This document shows positions 8,485 to 16,796 of a stretch of 25,631 bases of DNA, in pieces. The stretch lies in the NCBI GenBank assembly GCA_040388785.1, contig JAZKBD010000028.1:1-25631 (forward strand), written 5' to 3'. Within the stretch, counting starts at the first letter, position 1. Every line of letters starts with the position of its first letter. The translations under genes were made by a program, and so were the position numbers. The stretch is from 66-474 sp040388785 (GTDB lineage Bacteria > Pseudomonadota > Gammaproteobacteria > Xanthomonadales > Rhodanobacteraceae). Under the pieces are notes generated by a model. It worked only from the letters and a program-made list of their open reading frames with translations. It had not been told where the DNA came from and made no database searches.

Positions 8485-9366
8485 TCAGCGTTGTCCGATC
8501 CGGTTCAACGGCAGGCGCAAATAGCGGTGCCCCGCGGAATCCGCGGGCGGCAAACGTCCACCGCGGATGTTGACCTGCAACGCGGGCAGCAGCAGGCGCG
8601 GCACCGGCAGCGTGGCGTCGCGTGCGCGACGCTTCGCGACGAATTCGGCTTCACCCACGTCGCCGCCGATCTGCACGTTCTCGTTCGCTTCGCACGCGAT
8701 CGTGGTTTCACGCGATGCCGTGCGCGCCGACGGCGGATAGTCGTGGCACAGGAACAGCCTCGTGGTTTCCGGCAGCGCCAGGATGCGGCGGATGGAGGCG
8801 TACAGCTGCGCCGCGTCGCCGCCCGGGAAATCGCAGCGCGCGGTGCCGATGTCGGGCGCGAACAGCGTGTCACCGATGAAGGCGGCATCACCAATGACAT
8901 ACGTCAAGCCGTCGCGGGTGTGACCGGGCGTCGCGATCGCGTGCAGCGTGAGCGACCCGACCGCGAATTCGTCACCGTCATCCAGCAGACGGTCGAACTG
9001 GCGGCCGTCCGCGATAAAGTCGTCGCCCAGCCCGAACACCTGCCCGAAATGCGCCTGCACGTCGGTGATGCCGCGCCCGATCGCGACGGGCGCGTCGGTC
9101 GCGTCGTGCAGATGACCCGCCGCGCTCAGATGATCGGCGTGCGCGTGGGTTTCGAGGATCCACTCGACGCGCAAGGCCCGCGAACGAATGAACGCGAGCA
9201 CCGCGTCGGCGCTGGCCATGGACGTGCGCGCCGCTGCGGCGTCGTAGTCCAGCACCGGATCGATGATCGCCGCGGCTTCGCCGTCGTGGACGACGTGCGT
9301 CCAGGTGCCGGTGTCCTTATGCAGGAAGGACTCGACTTCGGGATGCGAGGGATCGATGCGCGGCAT
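8485..9366 (-). CDS. ETHE1-like persulfide dioxygenase (MBL-fold)
   Basis: Metallo-beta-lactamase-fold enzyme of the ETHE1/Blh group, which oxidises glutathione persulfide to sulfite using one iron; 293 residues. Visible ligands: THAHADH (residues 73-79), the histidine in TPGHTRDG (His149), Asp166 in FIGDTLF and His208 in FLCHDY. The stretch GTARCDFPGGDAAQLYASIR is specific to this group rather than to glyoxalase II. The ATG at 9366 has GGAG 7 bases upstream. It is the second gene of an operon with the ABM-domain gene, 21 bases away. The role in sulfide or persulfide detoxification is inferred from the family; no BigR-type regulator or sulfide:quinone reductase gene is nearby. Confidence 0.9.
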   Translation of the reverse strand: MPRIDPSHPEVESFLHKDTGTWTHVVHDGEAAAIIDPVLDYDAAAARTSMASADAVLAFIRSRALRVEWILETHAHADHLSAAGHLHDATDAPVAIGRGITDVQAHFGQVFGLGDDFIADGRQFDRLLDDGDEFAVGSLTLHAIATPGHTRDGLTYVIGDAAFIGDTLFAPDIGTARCDFPGGDAAQLYASIRRILALPETTRLFLCHDYPPSARTASRETTIACEANENVQIGGDVGEAEFVAKRRARDATLPVPRLLLPALQVNIRGGRLPPADSAGHRYLRLPLNRIGQR

Positions 9367-9387
9367 GCCCGTGCTCCGCAGTGTCTT

Positions 9388-9708
9388 TCAATGCGGCGGC
9401 GGCAGCACGGTGTCGGCCACTTCGTAGTGACGCACCAGCGGTTCCATGTTCAAGAGGTACTTGTCGTCCTCGTCGTAATACACCGCGCGTTCCGGCTTCT
9501 TGCCGGCGTAGGCGTGCAGCGCCTTCATGGAATCCCACAGCGTCAGCACCTGGAACTCGCATTGCTCACCCTGCACGCGCCGCAGCACCCACGCGCCGCG
9601 CTGGCCCTTGAAATCCTTGAGCGCGGGCAGCGCGGTCTGCTGCAGGTGTTCGAGGTAGGCGTCGGCCTGCTCTTTCGAGGTGATGCCACGCCAGATGCGC
9701 ATGATCAT
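9388..9708 (-). CDS. ABM-domain (antibiotic biosynthesis monooxygenase-like) small protein
   Basis: 106 residues with the dimeric alpha/beta-barrel pattern of ABM-domain proteins: MIMRIWRGITSKEQADAYLE at the N-terminus, a central GQRGAWVLRRVQGEQCEFQV strand pair and VLTLWDSMKALHAYAG. Members range from monooxygenases and haem-degrading enzymes to proteins with no known reaction, so the activity is open. The first ATG (9708) is preferred over 9702 because GGAG lies 7 bases before it. It leads the two-gene transcript with the persulfide dioxygenase. No N-terminal signal or haem motif is obvious. Confidence 0.88.
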   Translation of the reverse strand: MIMRIWRGITSKEQADAYLEHLQQTALPALKDFKGQRGAWVLRRVQGEQCEFQVLTLWDSMKALHAYAGKKPERAVYYDEDDKYLLNMEPLVRHYEVADTVLPPPH

Positions 9709-9857
9709 GGAGATACTCCGTCAGCGGTGGCTGCGGGATGGGCGCCCTTCCCGCGTAGCGTCGCCGTGCGCGGAGATGCCGTCAAGCGCCTGCAAGAACG
9801 CATGCCGCCCGTCGTGCATGTTAGGCTGCGTTGCACATTCGCGACCGCCCGTACGCC

Positions 9858-10892
9858 GTGCCTCCATTCTTTCGCAAGACCAGCCTGTTGCTCGCGTTTT
9901 CGGGGTTGTTCCCGCTCGCCGCCGCCGCCCAAACCGCTCCCGTCGGCGCAACCTCCGTCGGCACCGCGGCCGTCGCTCCAGTCAATCCCGACCAGGTCGC
10001 GCTGGTCAGCGAAGTGGCGAAGGACACCGGCAAGAATCCCGCCGATTTGAGCGCGCTGCTGGACGGCGCGGTGGTGAAGCAGGGCATCATCGACGCGATG
10101 AACCGCCCGGCCGAGAAGAAGCCGTGGAGCCAATACCGCCCGATCTTCCTGAATCCCGAACGGATCGACGAAGGCGTGACGTTCTATCGCCAGCATGCCG
10201 CGCTGCTCGACCAGATCAGCCAGCAGTACGGCGTGCCGCCGCAGTTCATCGTCGCGATCATCGGCGTCGAGACCAATTACGGCAGCAACACCGGCAGCTT
10301 CCGCGTGCTGGACGCGCTGGTGACGCTGGCTTTCCACTATCCGCCGCGCGCGAACTATTTCCGCGGCGAGCTGAAGGCGTTACTGGAATTGCCCGCAAAC
10401 AAACTGCCCGGCGCGATTCCCGACATCTATGGTTCGTACGCGGGCGCCGAAGGCCTTGCGCAATTCATGCCATCCAGCATCCGCGATTTCGCGGTGGACG
10501 AAGACGGCGACGGCCATATCAACCTGATGGCTTCGCTGCCGGACGCGTTCGCCAGCATTGCGAATTATTTCCGCGCGCACGGCTGGCAAAGCGGCCAGCC
10601 GGTCGCGGTGCAGGCGCAGGCCAGCGCGACCGCGGCACCGCCGCCCGCGTATGAAAATGTCATGCCGGCAACGCCGCTGGGAAAATTCACGGCCGCAGGT
10701 TACGCGCCGACCGCGCAGGAAGATCCGGCGATGCCCGCGAACCTGTTGACGCTGGATGGCGCCAACGGCCCCGAATACTGGCTGACGTTCCCGAATTTCT
10801 ACGTGATCACCCGCTACAACAAGAGCCCGATGTACGCGCTGGCGGTGACGCAACTGGCCGACGCGATCGCGCGCGGCGTCGCCACGCAATGA
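9858..10892 (+). CDS. mltB: Lytic murein transglycosylase B
   Basis: Cleaves the beta-1,4 link between MurNAc and GlcNAc in peptidoglycan, forming 1,6-anhydro ends, in the periplasm. The GTG at 9858 is preferred (344 residues) because it gives a clean signal peptide, MPPFFRKTSLLLAFSGLFPLAAAAQ; a TTG at 9831 would add nine charged residues. Neither start has a good ribosome site. The catalytic glutamate is in IIGVETNYGSNTG (Glu138 from the GTG), and the family pattern continues with RVLDALVTLAFHYPPRANYF, YGSYAGAEGLAQFMPSSIRDFAVDEDGDG and the C-terminal FPNFYVITRYNKSPMYALAV. There is no lipobox cysteine, so it is a soluble periplasmic form. Its stop overlaps the rlpA start (ATGA). Confidence 0.95.
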   Translation: MPPFFRKTSLLLAFSGLFPLAAAAQTAPVGATSVGTAAVAPVNPDQVALVSEVAKDTGKNPADLSALLDGAVVKQGIIDAMNRPAEKKPWSQYRPIFLNPERIDEGVTFYRQHAALLDQISQQYGVPPQFIVAIIGVETNYGSNTGSFRVLDALVTLAFHYPPRANYFRGELKALLELPANKLPGAIPDIYGSYAGAEGLAQFMPSSIRDFAVDEDGDGHINLMASLPDAFASIANYFRAHGWQSGQPVAVQAQASATAAPPPAYENVMPATPLGKFTAAGYAPTAQEDPAMPANLLTLDGANGPEYWLTFPNFYVITRYNKSPMYALAVTQLADAIARGVATQ

Positions 10893-11803
10893 CGCGCGGT
10901 CCGTGGCTGAGCGTGCTGCTGCCGCCGGCGCTGCTGGCGCTGGTGGCGCTGACGTTGACGGCCTGTTCGTCGAATCCGAAACGGCCCGCCGCGCGTGCGG
11001 GCGGCAACGGCAGTGGCACGTCCTGGCGCGATGACACCAGCGTGTCGCAGTCGAAGCGTTATCACCATCCCAGCGATTCCACGCCGGACATTGCGGGCGT
11101 CGACTTCAGCAAGATTCCCGAACCCGTTCCGCAAGCGCTGCCGCTGTCGCGCTACGGCAACAAGACGCCGTACGCGGTGAACGGCGAGACCTATCGCGTG
11201 CTGCTGAGCGCGGCCGGCTACGACGAGCGCGGCATCGCCTCGTACTACGGCACCAAGTTCAACGGCTACAAGACGTCGAACTTCGAAACCTACGACATGT
11301 ACAAGTTCTCGGCCGCCAGCAAGGTGCTGCCGCTGCCGAGTTTCGCGCGCGTCACCAACCTCGAGAACGGCAAGAGCGTGATCGTGCGCGTCAACGACCG
11401 CGGCCCATTCGTGCCCAACCGCATCATCGACTTGTCGCTGGCCGCGGCGGTGCGCATCGGCGTCTGGCCGCGCGGCACGGGCCTGGTCGAAGTGCAGGGC
11501 ATCGATCCCGCGCATCCGAACGCGGAACCTGCGCCCGTCACTGCGGTCACACCGCGGACCGGCAAACCGCCGCAACTGTACGTGCAGGTCGGTGCGTTCG
11601 CGGATGCGGGCAACGCGGAACGGTTGGCGTCACGGTTGCGCGGTTTGAATCTGGGCGCGGTGCGCGTGGTCGCCGCGAGCGTGAATGGACGCACCTTGCA
11701 GCGCGTGCAGATCGGCCCGCTGCCCGACGTGGACACGGTGGATCGCACCACCGCGCGGCTGGATGCATTGGGCTTGCCGCACGCGAGCGTCGCGGTCCAG
11801 TGA
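10889..11803 (+). CDS. rlpA: RlpA septal-ring lytic transglycosylase-like lipoprotein with SPOR domain
   Basis: Outer-membrane lipoprotein that binds denuded glycan strands at the division site; in Pseudomonas it cleaves them. 304 residues: a lipoprotein signal with lipobox LTAC (Cys26), a double-psi beta-barrel (about 110-195) with GIASYYGTKFNGYKTSNFETYD and the catalytic-type aspartate in VNDRGPF, then a SPOR domain (about 226-304) starting LYVQVGAFADAGNAERLASRL. The residues needed for lytic activity in Pseudomonas RlpA appear present (Glu in FETYD, Asp in NDRGPF), so it may be active rather than a binding-only E. coli form. Translation is coupled to mltB by a four-base overlap. Confidence 0.95.
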   Translation: MTRGPWLSVLLPPALLALVALTLTACSSNPKRPAARAGGNGSGTSWRDDTSVSQSKRYHHPSDSTPDIAGVDFSKIPEPVPQALPLSRYGNKTPYAVNGETYRVLLSAAGYDERGIASYYGTKFNGYKTSNFETYDMYKFSAASKVLPLPSFARVTNLENGKSVIVRVNDRGPFVPNRIIDLSLAAAVRIGVWPRGTGLVEVQGIDPAHPNAEPAPVTAVTPRTGKPPQLYVQVGAFADAGNAERLASRLRGLNLGAVRVVAASVNGRTLQRVQIGPLPDVDTVDRTTARLDALGLPHASVAVQ

Positions 11804-11843
11804 ATAAAAAGATGCACCATGCGGAGCGGCTTTTGTGGAACAA

Positions 11844-11857
11844 GGCCATGGATGGCC
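11844..11857. repeat. Palindromic 14-mer GGCCATGGATGGCC, copy 1
   Basis: Near-perfect palindrome (6-base arms, GG centre) between rlpA and dacC. The same 14-mer occurs at 17113-17126 and, in reverse orientation, at 20186-20199, always outside genes. The neighbouring GCGGAGCGGC and TTTTGTGGAA look like part of a larger dispersed unit. Confidence 0.6.
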
Positions 11858-11866
11858 GAGGTGATC

Positions 11867-11895
11867 TTCATATGCGCGAAAGGGTCGCGTACGAT
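11867..11895 (+). promoter_or_regulatory. Candidate dacC promoter
   Basis: TTCATA (11867-11872) and TACGAT (11890-11895) are 17 bases apart and resemble sigma-70 boxes. The expected start near 11902 leaves a leader of about 48 bases. That leader contains GCGATC (11914-11919) and GATCGC (11926-11931), an inverted repeat with a 6-base spacer that could be an operator or a small hairpin. Confidence 0.35.
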
Positions 11896-11949
11896 ACGTG
11901 ATTTGCCATTGCAGCGATCATGGACGATCGCACAAATAAAGAGAGCTCG

Positions 11950-13242
11950 ATGAAACCCCTGCGTTCCGTGATATTGGCTTCCCTCGTCGCCTTCACCGGT
12001 GTGCTGTTCGCGCAAACCGCGCTGCCGCCGAAACCTTCGACGCCGCCCAAGCCGGTGCCGACGATTCCCGAGACGCCGATCCCGCCGGCGCCGCAGTCGA
12101 ACGCGCAGGCGTGGGTGCTGATGGATTACGCCAACGGGCAGATCCTCGCGTCCAGCAACATGGATGCGCGCCGCGCACCGGCTTCGCTGACCAAGATCAT
12201 GACCGAGTACGTGGTCAACGCCGAGATCGCGGCCGGCAAGATCCACATGGACGACAAGGTGCACATCAGCGAGCACGCCTGGCGCGCGGGCGGCGCCGGC
12301 ACGGATGGCTCCACCAGTTTCCTCAAGCTGAATTCCGACGTGGCGCTGAAGGATCTGCTGTACGGCATGATCATCCAGTCCGGCAACGACGCCGCGATCG
12401 CACTGGCCGAACACGTCGCGGGTTCCGAGCAGGCCTTCTCGGAAATGATGAACGCCTACGCCAAGCGGCTCGGGATGGACAACACCCACTTCCTCAATGC
12501 CTCGGGCTATCCGGCGCCCGAGCACTACAGCACCGCGCACGACATCGCGATCCTGTCGCGCGCGCTGATCAGGAATTTCCCCGAGCAATACAAGATCTCC
12601 GCGATCAAGTCGTTCGAGTGGAATGGCATCACCCAGCACAACCGCAACACGCTGTTGTGGACCGACCCGAGCGTGGACGGCATCAAGACCGGTTCGACCA
12701 AGGAAGCCGGGTTCTGCCTCGCCGCCTCGGCGCTGCGCAACGGCATGCGCCTGATCGCGGTGACGATGGGCGGACCCGACATGAATGCCGCGACCACCGG
12801 CGACGAGGCGCTGCTGAACTGGGGCTTCAATTTCTATCGCACCCATGACTTGTACAAGGCCGGCCAGGTGCTGGCGACGCCGCGGCTGTGGAAGGGCGAG
12901 GCCAATACGCTCGATCTCGGCATCGCGGAAGATGCGTCGGTGACGATCCCGCGTGGCAAGTACGACCAACTGCAGGCCACGCTGGAAATCCCGGAGCGTC
13001 TGATCGCGCCGTTCAAGCAGGGCCAGCAGGTCGGATCGCTGAAAGTGACCTTCGATGGCAAGCCGGTGGTCACCGAACCGCTGGTGGTGCTGAAGGACGC
13101 GCCGCAGGGCGGCTTCTTCAAGCGGCTGTGGGATGCGATCCTGCTGCTGTTCCATCGCGGCAATGGCACCACCACCACGCCGGCGCCGACCGTGACGGTA
13201 GCGTCGGCGTCCAGCGTGGTGCCGCCGGCCTCCACGAAGTAA
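11950..13242 (+). CDS. dacC: D-alanyl-D-alanine carboxypeptidase (PBP5/6 type)
   Basis: Low-molecular-weight penicillin-binding protein that trims the terminal D-Ala from peptidoglycan stem peptides in the periplasm. 430 residues from the ATG at 11950, which follows GAGAG by 4 bases and opens a signal peptide (MKPLRSVILASLVAFTGVLFAQ). The active-site triad of motifs is intact: SLTK (Ser79, Lys82), SGN (144-146) and KTG (246-248). A proline-rich linker (about 26-50) precedes the catalytic domain, and a PBP5_C-type beta domain follows. The segment GGFFKRLWDAILLLFHRG near the C-terminus matches the amphipathic membrane anchor of this group; the tail after it is a low-complexity Thr/Pro/Ala stretch. 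Third member of the mltB-rlpA-dacC block. Confidence 0.95.
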   Translation: MKPLRSVILASLVAFTGVLFAQTALPPKPSTPPKPVPTIPETPIPPAPQSNAQAWVLMDYANGQILASSNMDARRAPASLTKIMTEYVVNAEIAAGKIHMDDKVHISEHAWRAGGAGTDGSTSFLKLNSDVALKDLLYGMIIQSGNDAAIALAEHVAGSEQAFSEMMNAYAKRLGMDNTHFLNASGYPAPEHYSTAHDIAILSRALIRNFPEQYKISAIKSFEWNGITQHNRNTLLWTDPSVDGIKTGSTKEAGFCLAASALRNGMRLIAVTMGGPDMNAATTGDEALLNWGFNFYRTHDLYKAGQVLATPRLWKGEANTLDLGIAEDASVTIPRGKYDQLQATLEIPERLIAPFKQGQQVGSLKVTFDGKPVVTEPLVVLKDAPQGGFFKRLWDAILLLFHRGNGTTTTPAPTVTVASASSVVPPASTK

Positions 13243-13251
13243 GGTGGCAGC

Positions 13252-13539
13252 ATGCGTGACCTCGACGACATCGAGAAGAAGGACGGCCAAGGCTTCCAGT
13301 TCCCGGGCAGCTTCGAGATCACCGCGATGGGCAACGCCAACGCGAACCTGCGCGAGCGCGTACCGGAAATCCTGCGCGGACTCGGGTTATCGGTGCTGGA
13401 CGCCAGCGTGCGCGAACGGCCATCCAGCCAGGGCAATTACGTATCGGTGAGCGTGGTGTTCAACTGCCCTTCGCGCGAGAAGCACGAGGAAGCCCACGCC
13501 GCGCTGCGCGCCGACCCGGATATCCGGTACACGTTGTGA
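13252..13539 (+). CDS. ybeD: YbeD/DUF493 family protein
   Basis: 95-residue cytoplasmic protein of the DUF493 family, known for an ACT-like alpha/beta fold and suspected of a regulatory link to lipoic acid enzymes, although its function is unproven. Recognisable are FQFPGSFEITAMGNAN near the start, the central RVPEILRGLGLSVLDASVRE, and the C-terminal SVSVVFNCPSREKHEEAHAA followed by ALRADPDIRYTL. Length and order match the family. The ATG lies 9 bases after the dacC stop, and its own stop overlaps the lipB start codon (GTGA), so the genes are translationally coupled. Its place between dacC and lipB is the standard order in gammaproteobacteria. Confidence 0.95.
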   Translation: MRDLDDIEKKDGQGFQFPGSFEITAMGNANANLRERVPEILRGLGLSVLDASVRERPSSQGNYVSVSVVFNCPSREKHEEAHAALRADPDIRYTL

Positions 13540-14195
13540 GCGCGCGTCCGCTGCGGGTGCGCCATCTCGGCCGCCAGCCCTACGAACCGGTGTGGCACGC
13601 GATGCAGGCATTCACCGACGCCCGCGGGCCCGACACGCCGGACGAACTGTGGCTGGTCGAGCACGACCCGGTGTTCACGCTGGGCCAGGCAGGCAAACCC
13701 GAACACGTGCTGGCGGCCGGCGACATTCCGGTGGTCCACGTCGATCGCGGCGGTCAGGTGACGTATCACGGTCCGGGCCAGATCGTGGCGTACCCGCTGC
13801 TGGATCTCAGGCGCTTGAAGATCGGCGTGCGCGAACTGGTGCAGCGGATCGAACAATCGATCATCGACACCCTGGCCGAATGGAACATCGTGGCCGCGCG
13901 CCGCGAAGGCGCTCCGGGCGTGTACGTGGGCGAGGCCAAGATCGCGGCGCTGGGCCTGCGCGTGCGCCACGGCTGCACTTTCCACGGACTCGCCTTCAAC
14001 GTCGCGATGGACCTCGAACCCTTCCATCGCATCAATCCCTGCGGCTACGCAGGTCTTCAGGTGACGCAGATGCTAGACTTGGGCGGCCCGTCGCGGCTTG
14101 CCGATGTCCAGGAAGTGCTGATTGCCGAGCTTGGCCGACAATTCGGACTGTCGCCGCAGGATGCGGAATCGGCGTTGCCCCGTGCCGCGGCGTGA
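13536..14195 (+). CDS. lipB: Octanoyl-[acyl-carrier-protein]:protein octanoyltransferase
   Basis: Transfers the octanoyl group from ACP to the lipoyl domains of 2-oxoacid dehydrogenases and the glycine cleavage H protein, the first step of lipoate synthesis. 219 residues with a GTG start overlapping the ybeD stop. Motifs: DRGGQVTYHGPGQIVAYPLLDL (70-91), the catalytic lysine in GEAKIAALGLRVR (Lys135) and the catalytic cysteine in RINPCGYAG (Cys169), both at the same positions as in the E. coli enzyme, plus CTFHGLAFNV. The gene is intact. The usual next gene, lipA (lipoyl synthase), is not here; prc follows instead. Confidence 0.97.
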   Translation: MSARPLRVRHLGRQPYEPVWHAMQAFTDARGPDTPDELWLVEHDPVFTLGQAGKPEHVLAAGDIPVVHVDRGGQVTYHGPGQIVAYPLLDLRRLKIGVRELVQRIEQSIIDTLAEWNIVAARREGAPGVYVGEAKIAALGLRVRHGCTFHGLAFNVAMDLEPFHRINPCGYAGLQVTQMLDLGGPSRLADVQEVLIAELGRQFGLSPQDAESALPRAAA

Positions 14196-14286
14196 CTTGC
14201 GGCCATATCCGGCGCCCATATTTTCCGATACTTTAATGCCGGGCCGCGCCCAGACGAGCCTTTTCCGCCTGCACCCGCACCCGCAC

Positions 14287-14335
14287 GCGCCAGCGAACGG
14301 CTGGCGCACTTCGTCTTTGTCCGCGCTTCGAGCGC
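14287..14335 (+). promoter_or_regulatory. Two hairpins in the lipB-prc spacer
   Basis: GCGCCAGC (14287-14294) pairs perfectly with GCTGGCGC (14300-14307) across a 5-base loop, and GCGCT (14323-14327) pairs with AGCGC (14331-14335). No T-run follows, so they are not standard terminators; they may be a weak end signal for lipB or leader structure for prc. The A+T-richer stretch at 14216-14237 just upstream (TATTTT, TTTAAT) is the likeliest place for a prc promoter. Confidence 0.35.
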
Positions 14336-14372
14336 AAACGGCCACACCGTTGCGGCCGCCCAAGGAAAGTCC

Positions 14373-16673
14373 ATGTTGCAGCGTGCTTTTGTTGTCCTGA
14401 TCGCCCTTGTCTTTACGCTCGGCGCGCAAGCGAAAGGCGCCGCGCCTGCGGCCGCCTGCCCCGCTTCTGCATCCAGCACTGTCGCCGCGCCGCTCGCCAA
14501 GTACAAGGCCACGCCCGCGCCGGTGCTGAAGCCGACCGCCGCGCAGGGCCAGGCCGCGATCCTCGCGGCGCGCCTGCTGACGCGCTTCCAGTACGAAGCG
14601 CTGCCTCTCGACGACGCGATGTCGCAGAAGATCTTCGATGCGTATTTCAAGGCGCTCGACGGCAGCAAGCTGTTCTTCACGCAACAGGATCTCGAGCAGT
14701 TCGCGGCGGACCGCAGCAAGCTCGACGATGCGATCTGGAACGGCGACATGTCGATCCCGTTCACGATCTTCAATCTTTACGAAAAGCGCGCGGGCGAACG
14801 CACCGCGTATGCACTGGCGCTGCTGAAGAAGGGTTTCAACCCGGACAACAACGACACCTACACCTTCGATCGCGACAAGGCGCCGTGGGCCGTCAACGCC
14901 GCCGCGCTGGACAAGCTGTGGCAGGGGCGCGTGCAGAACGACTGGATTCGCCTGAAGCTCGCCGGCGATGACGATGCGAAGATCCGCAAGACGCTGTCGC
15001 GCCGCTACGAGAACTACCTCGATCGCGTGCACCAGCTCGACAGCGAGGACGTGTTCCAGACCTTCATGAACGCGTACGCGACCGCGATCGATCCGCACAC
15101 CAATTACTTCGGCCCGCGCGCCAGCGCGAACTTCGACATCACCATGAAGCTGTCGCTGGAAGGCATCGGCGCGGTGCTGCAGGAACACGACGAATACACC
15201 GTGATCCGCGAGATCGTGCCGGGTGGCCCGGCGGCGAAGTCGGGCAAGCTCGAAGTCGGCGACAAGATCGTGGGCGTCGGCCAGGGTGAATGCGGCGCAA
15301 TCGTCGACACCATCGGCTGGCGCATCGACGACGTGGTGGCCAAGATCCGCGGCACCAAGGGCACCGTGGTGCGGCTCGAAATTGTGCCCGCGGAAGGCGG
15401 CCCCGATGCCAAACCCAAGCTCATCATGCTGGTGCGCGCCAAGGTCACCATCGCCGACCAGGCTGCCAAGAAGAAGGTCATCGACGTCAAGGAAGGCGAC
15501 CGCACCGTCAAGGTCGGCGTGATCTACCTGCCGAGCTTCTACGAGGACTTCGACGCGCGCCGCCGCGGCGACGCCGACTACCGCAGCGCCTCGCGCGACG
15601 TCGCCAAGCTGCTGGGCGAACTCAAGCAGGAGAAAGTCTCGGCGGTGATCGTGGACCTGCGCGACAACGGCGGCGGTTCGCTCAGCGAAGCGGTGAACCT
15701 GTCGGGCCTGTTCATCGGCAAGGGCCCGGTGGTGCAGGTGCGCGACAGCCGCGGCCAGGTGGACGAACAGGATTCCGACGAGAAGATGCTGTGGACCGGA
15801 CCGATGGCGGTGCTGGTGAACCGCGGCTCGGCTTCGGCCAGCGAGATCTTCACCGCCGCGATCCAGGATTACGGCCGTGGCCTGATCATCGGCGAGCAGA
15901 CCTTCGGCAAGGGCACGGTGCAGACGCTCACCAGCCTCGATCAGTTGGCGATGAACACCAAGCCGACCTTCGGCGAGTTGAAGATGACGGTCGACGAGTT
16001 CTTCCGCATCAACGGCGATTCGACGCAGTTGCACGGCGTCACGCCCAACATCCTGTTCCCGCATTCGATCGGCTACAAGGACTACGGCGAGTCGAGCTAT
16101 CCCAACGCGCTGAAGTGGACGCACATCGATCCGGCCGCGTACACGCCGGTCGCGACACAGCAACCGCTGGTTGCGCCATTGACGGCGGAACACGACGCAC
16201 GCGCGAAGACCGATCCGGCGTGGCAACTGCTGCTGGATGAACTGACCGCGGCGCGCAAGCTGCACGACCAGAAGACGGTCTCGCTCAATTACAAGGTGCG
16301 CGAAACCGAACGCAAGCAGCAGGAAGAACAGGACGCCGCGTTCAAGAAGCGCCGCGAGGCACTGGGCGACGTGTCGGGCGTGAACCTGCAACTCGACAAC
16401 GGCTTGAGCCCCGGCGAGCAGAACGTCAAGGCTTCGGTCGCGCGCGAAAAGGCCGCCAAGGAATCCAAGGACATCGAACTGGACGAGGCCGCGCACGTGA
16501 TGGCCGACGAAGTCGCGATGCTCAACAAGGATCCCAGGCTCGCCCAGCAGGTGTTGCCGAAGCAGTCGTTCACCAAGCCGGTGTCGATCGCCAACTCGGC
16601 ACCCGCCTCGGCATCGGCCGCCTCGGCGCCCGCATCGATCGTGCCGCCGCCCAGCGCCAGCAGCGTGCACTGA
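14373..16673 (+). CDS. prc: Carboxy-terminal processing (tail-specific) protease Prc/Tsp
   Basis: Periplasmic PDZ serine protease that degrades proteins from their C-terminus; in E. coli it works with NlpI to remove the peptidoglycan endopeptidase MepS. 766 residues with a signal peptide (MLQRAFVVLIALVFTLGAQA). Order: long N-terminal helical domain with RFQYEALPLDDAMSQKIFDA, PDZ domain (about 255-355, with SLEGIGAVLQ and IVPGGPAAKSGKLEVGDKIVGV), then the S41 core. The Ser/Lys dyad is Ser488 in NRGSASASEIF and Lys513 in TFGKGTVQ, 25 residues apart as in E. coli Tsp. The C-terminus carries the DUF3340 region and ends in a low-complexity Ala/Ser/Pro tail. Length is typical for Prc rather than the shorter CtpA type. 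It lies 177 bases after lipB and may have its own promoter. Confidence 0.96.
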   Translation: MLQRAFVVLIALVFTLGAQAKGAAPAAACPASASSTVAAPLAKYKATPAPVLKPTAAQGQAAILAARLLTRFQYEALPLDDAMSQKIFDAYFKALDGSKLFFTQQDLEQFAADRSKLDDAIWNGDMSIPFTIFNLYEKRAGERTAYALALLKKGFNPDNNDTYTFDRDKAPWAVNAAALDKLWQGRVQNDWIRLKLAGDDDAKIRKTLSRRYENYLDRVHQLDSEDVFQTFMNAYATAIDPHTNYFGPRASANFDITMKLSLEGIGAVLQEHDEYTVIREIVPGGPAAKSGKLEVGDKIVGVGQGECGAIVDTIGWRIDDVVAKIRGTKGTVVRLEIVPAEGGPDAKPKLIMLVRAKVTIADQAAKKKVIDVKEGDRTVKVGVIYLPSFYEDFDARRRGDADYRSASRDVAKLLGELKQEKVSAVIVDLRDNGGGSLSEAVNLSGLFIGKGPVVQVRDSRGQVDEQDSDEKMLWTGPMAVLVNRGSASASEIFTAAIQDYGRGLIIGEQTFGKGTVQTLTSLDQLAMNTKPTFGELKMTVDEFFRINGDSTQLHGVTPNILFPHSIGYKDYGESSYPNALKWTHIDPAAYTPVATQQPLVAPLTAEHDARAKTDPAWQLLLDELTAARKLHDQKTVSLNYKVRETERKQQEEQDAAFKKRREALGDVSGVNLQLDNGLSPGEQNVKASVAREKAAKESKDIELDEAAHVMADEVAMLNKDPRLAQQVLPKQSFTKPVSIANSAPASASAASAPASIVPPPSASSVH

Positions 16674-16683
16674 CATCGCCTGT

Positions 16684-16710
16684 CGCTGCCTTCCATACCG
16701 GAAGGCAGCG
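16684..16710 (+). terminator. Strong hairpin after prc
   Basis: CGCTGCCTTCC (16684-16694) and GGAAGGCAGCG (16700-16710) are perfect 11-base arms around the loop ATACC, starting 10 bases after the prc stop. No T-run follows, so it may stop transcription weakly or protect the mRNA 3' end. Confidence 0.55.
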
Positions 16711-16796
16711 TGCGCGGCGCGCTCCGGATCGCGGGTGGCGCGCATCGGCGGGTTCGCGTAGCCTTGGTCCCACTTCACAACGAAGAGGGACCGCGC

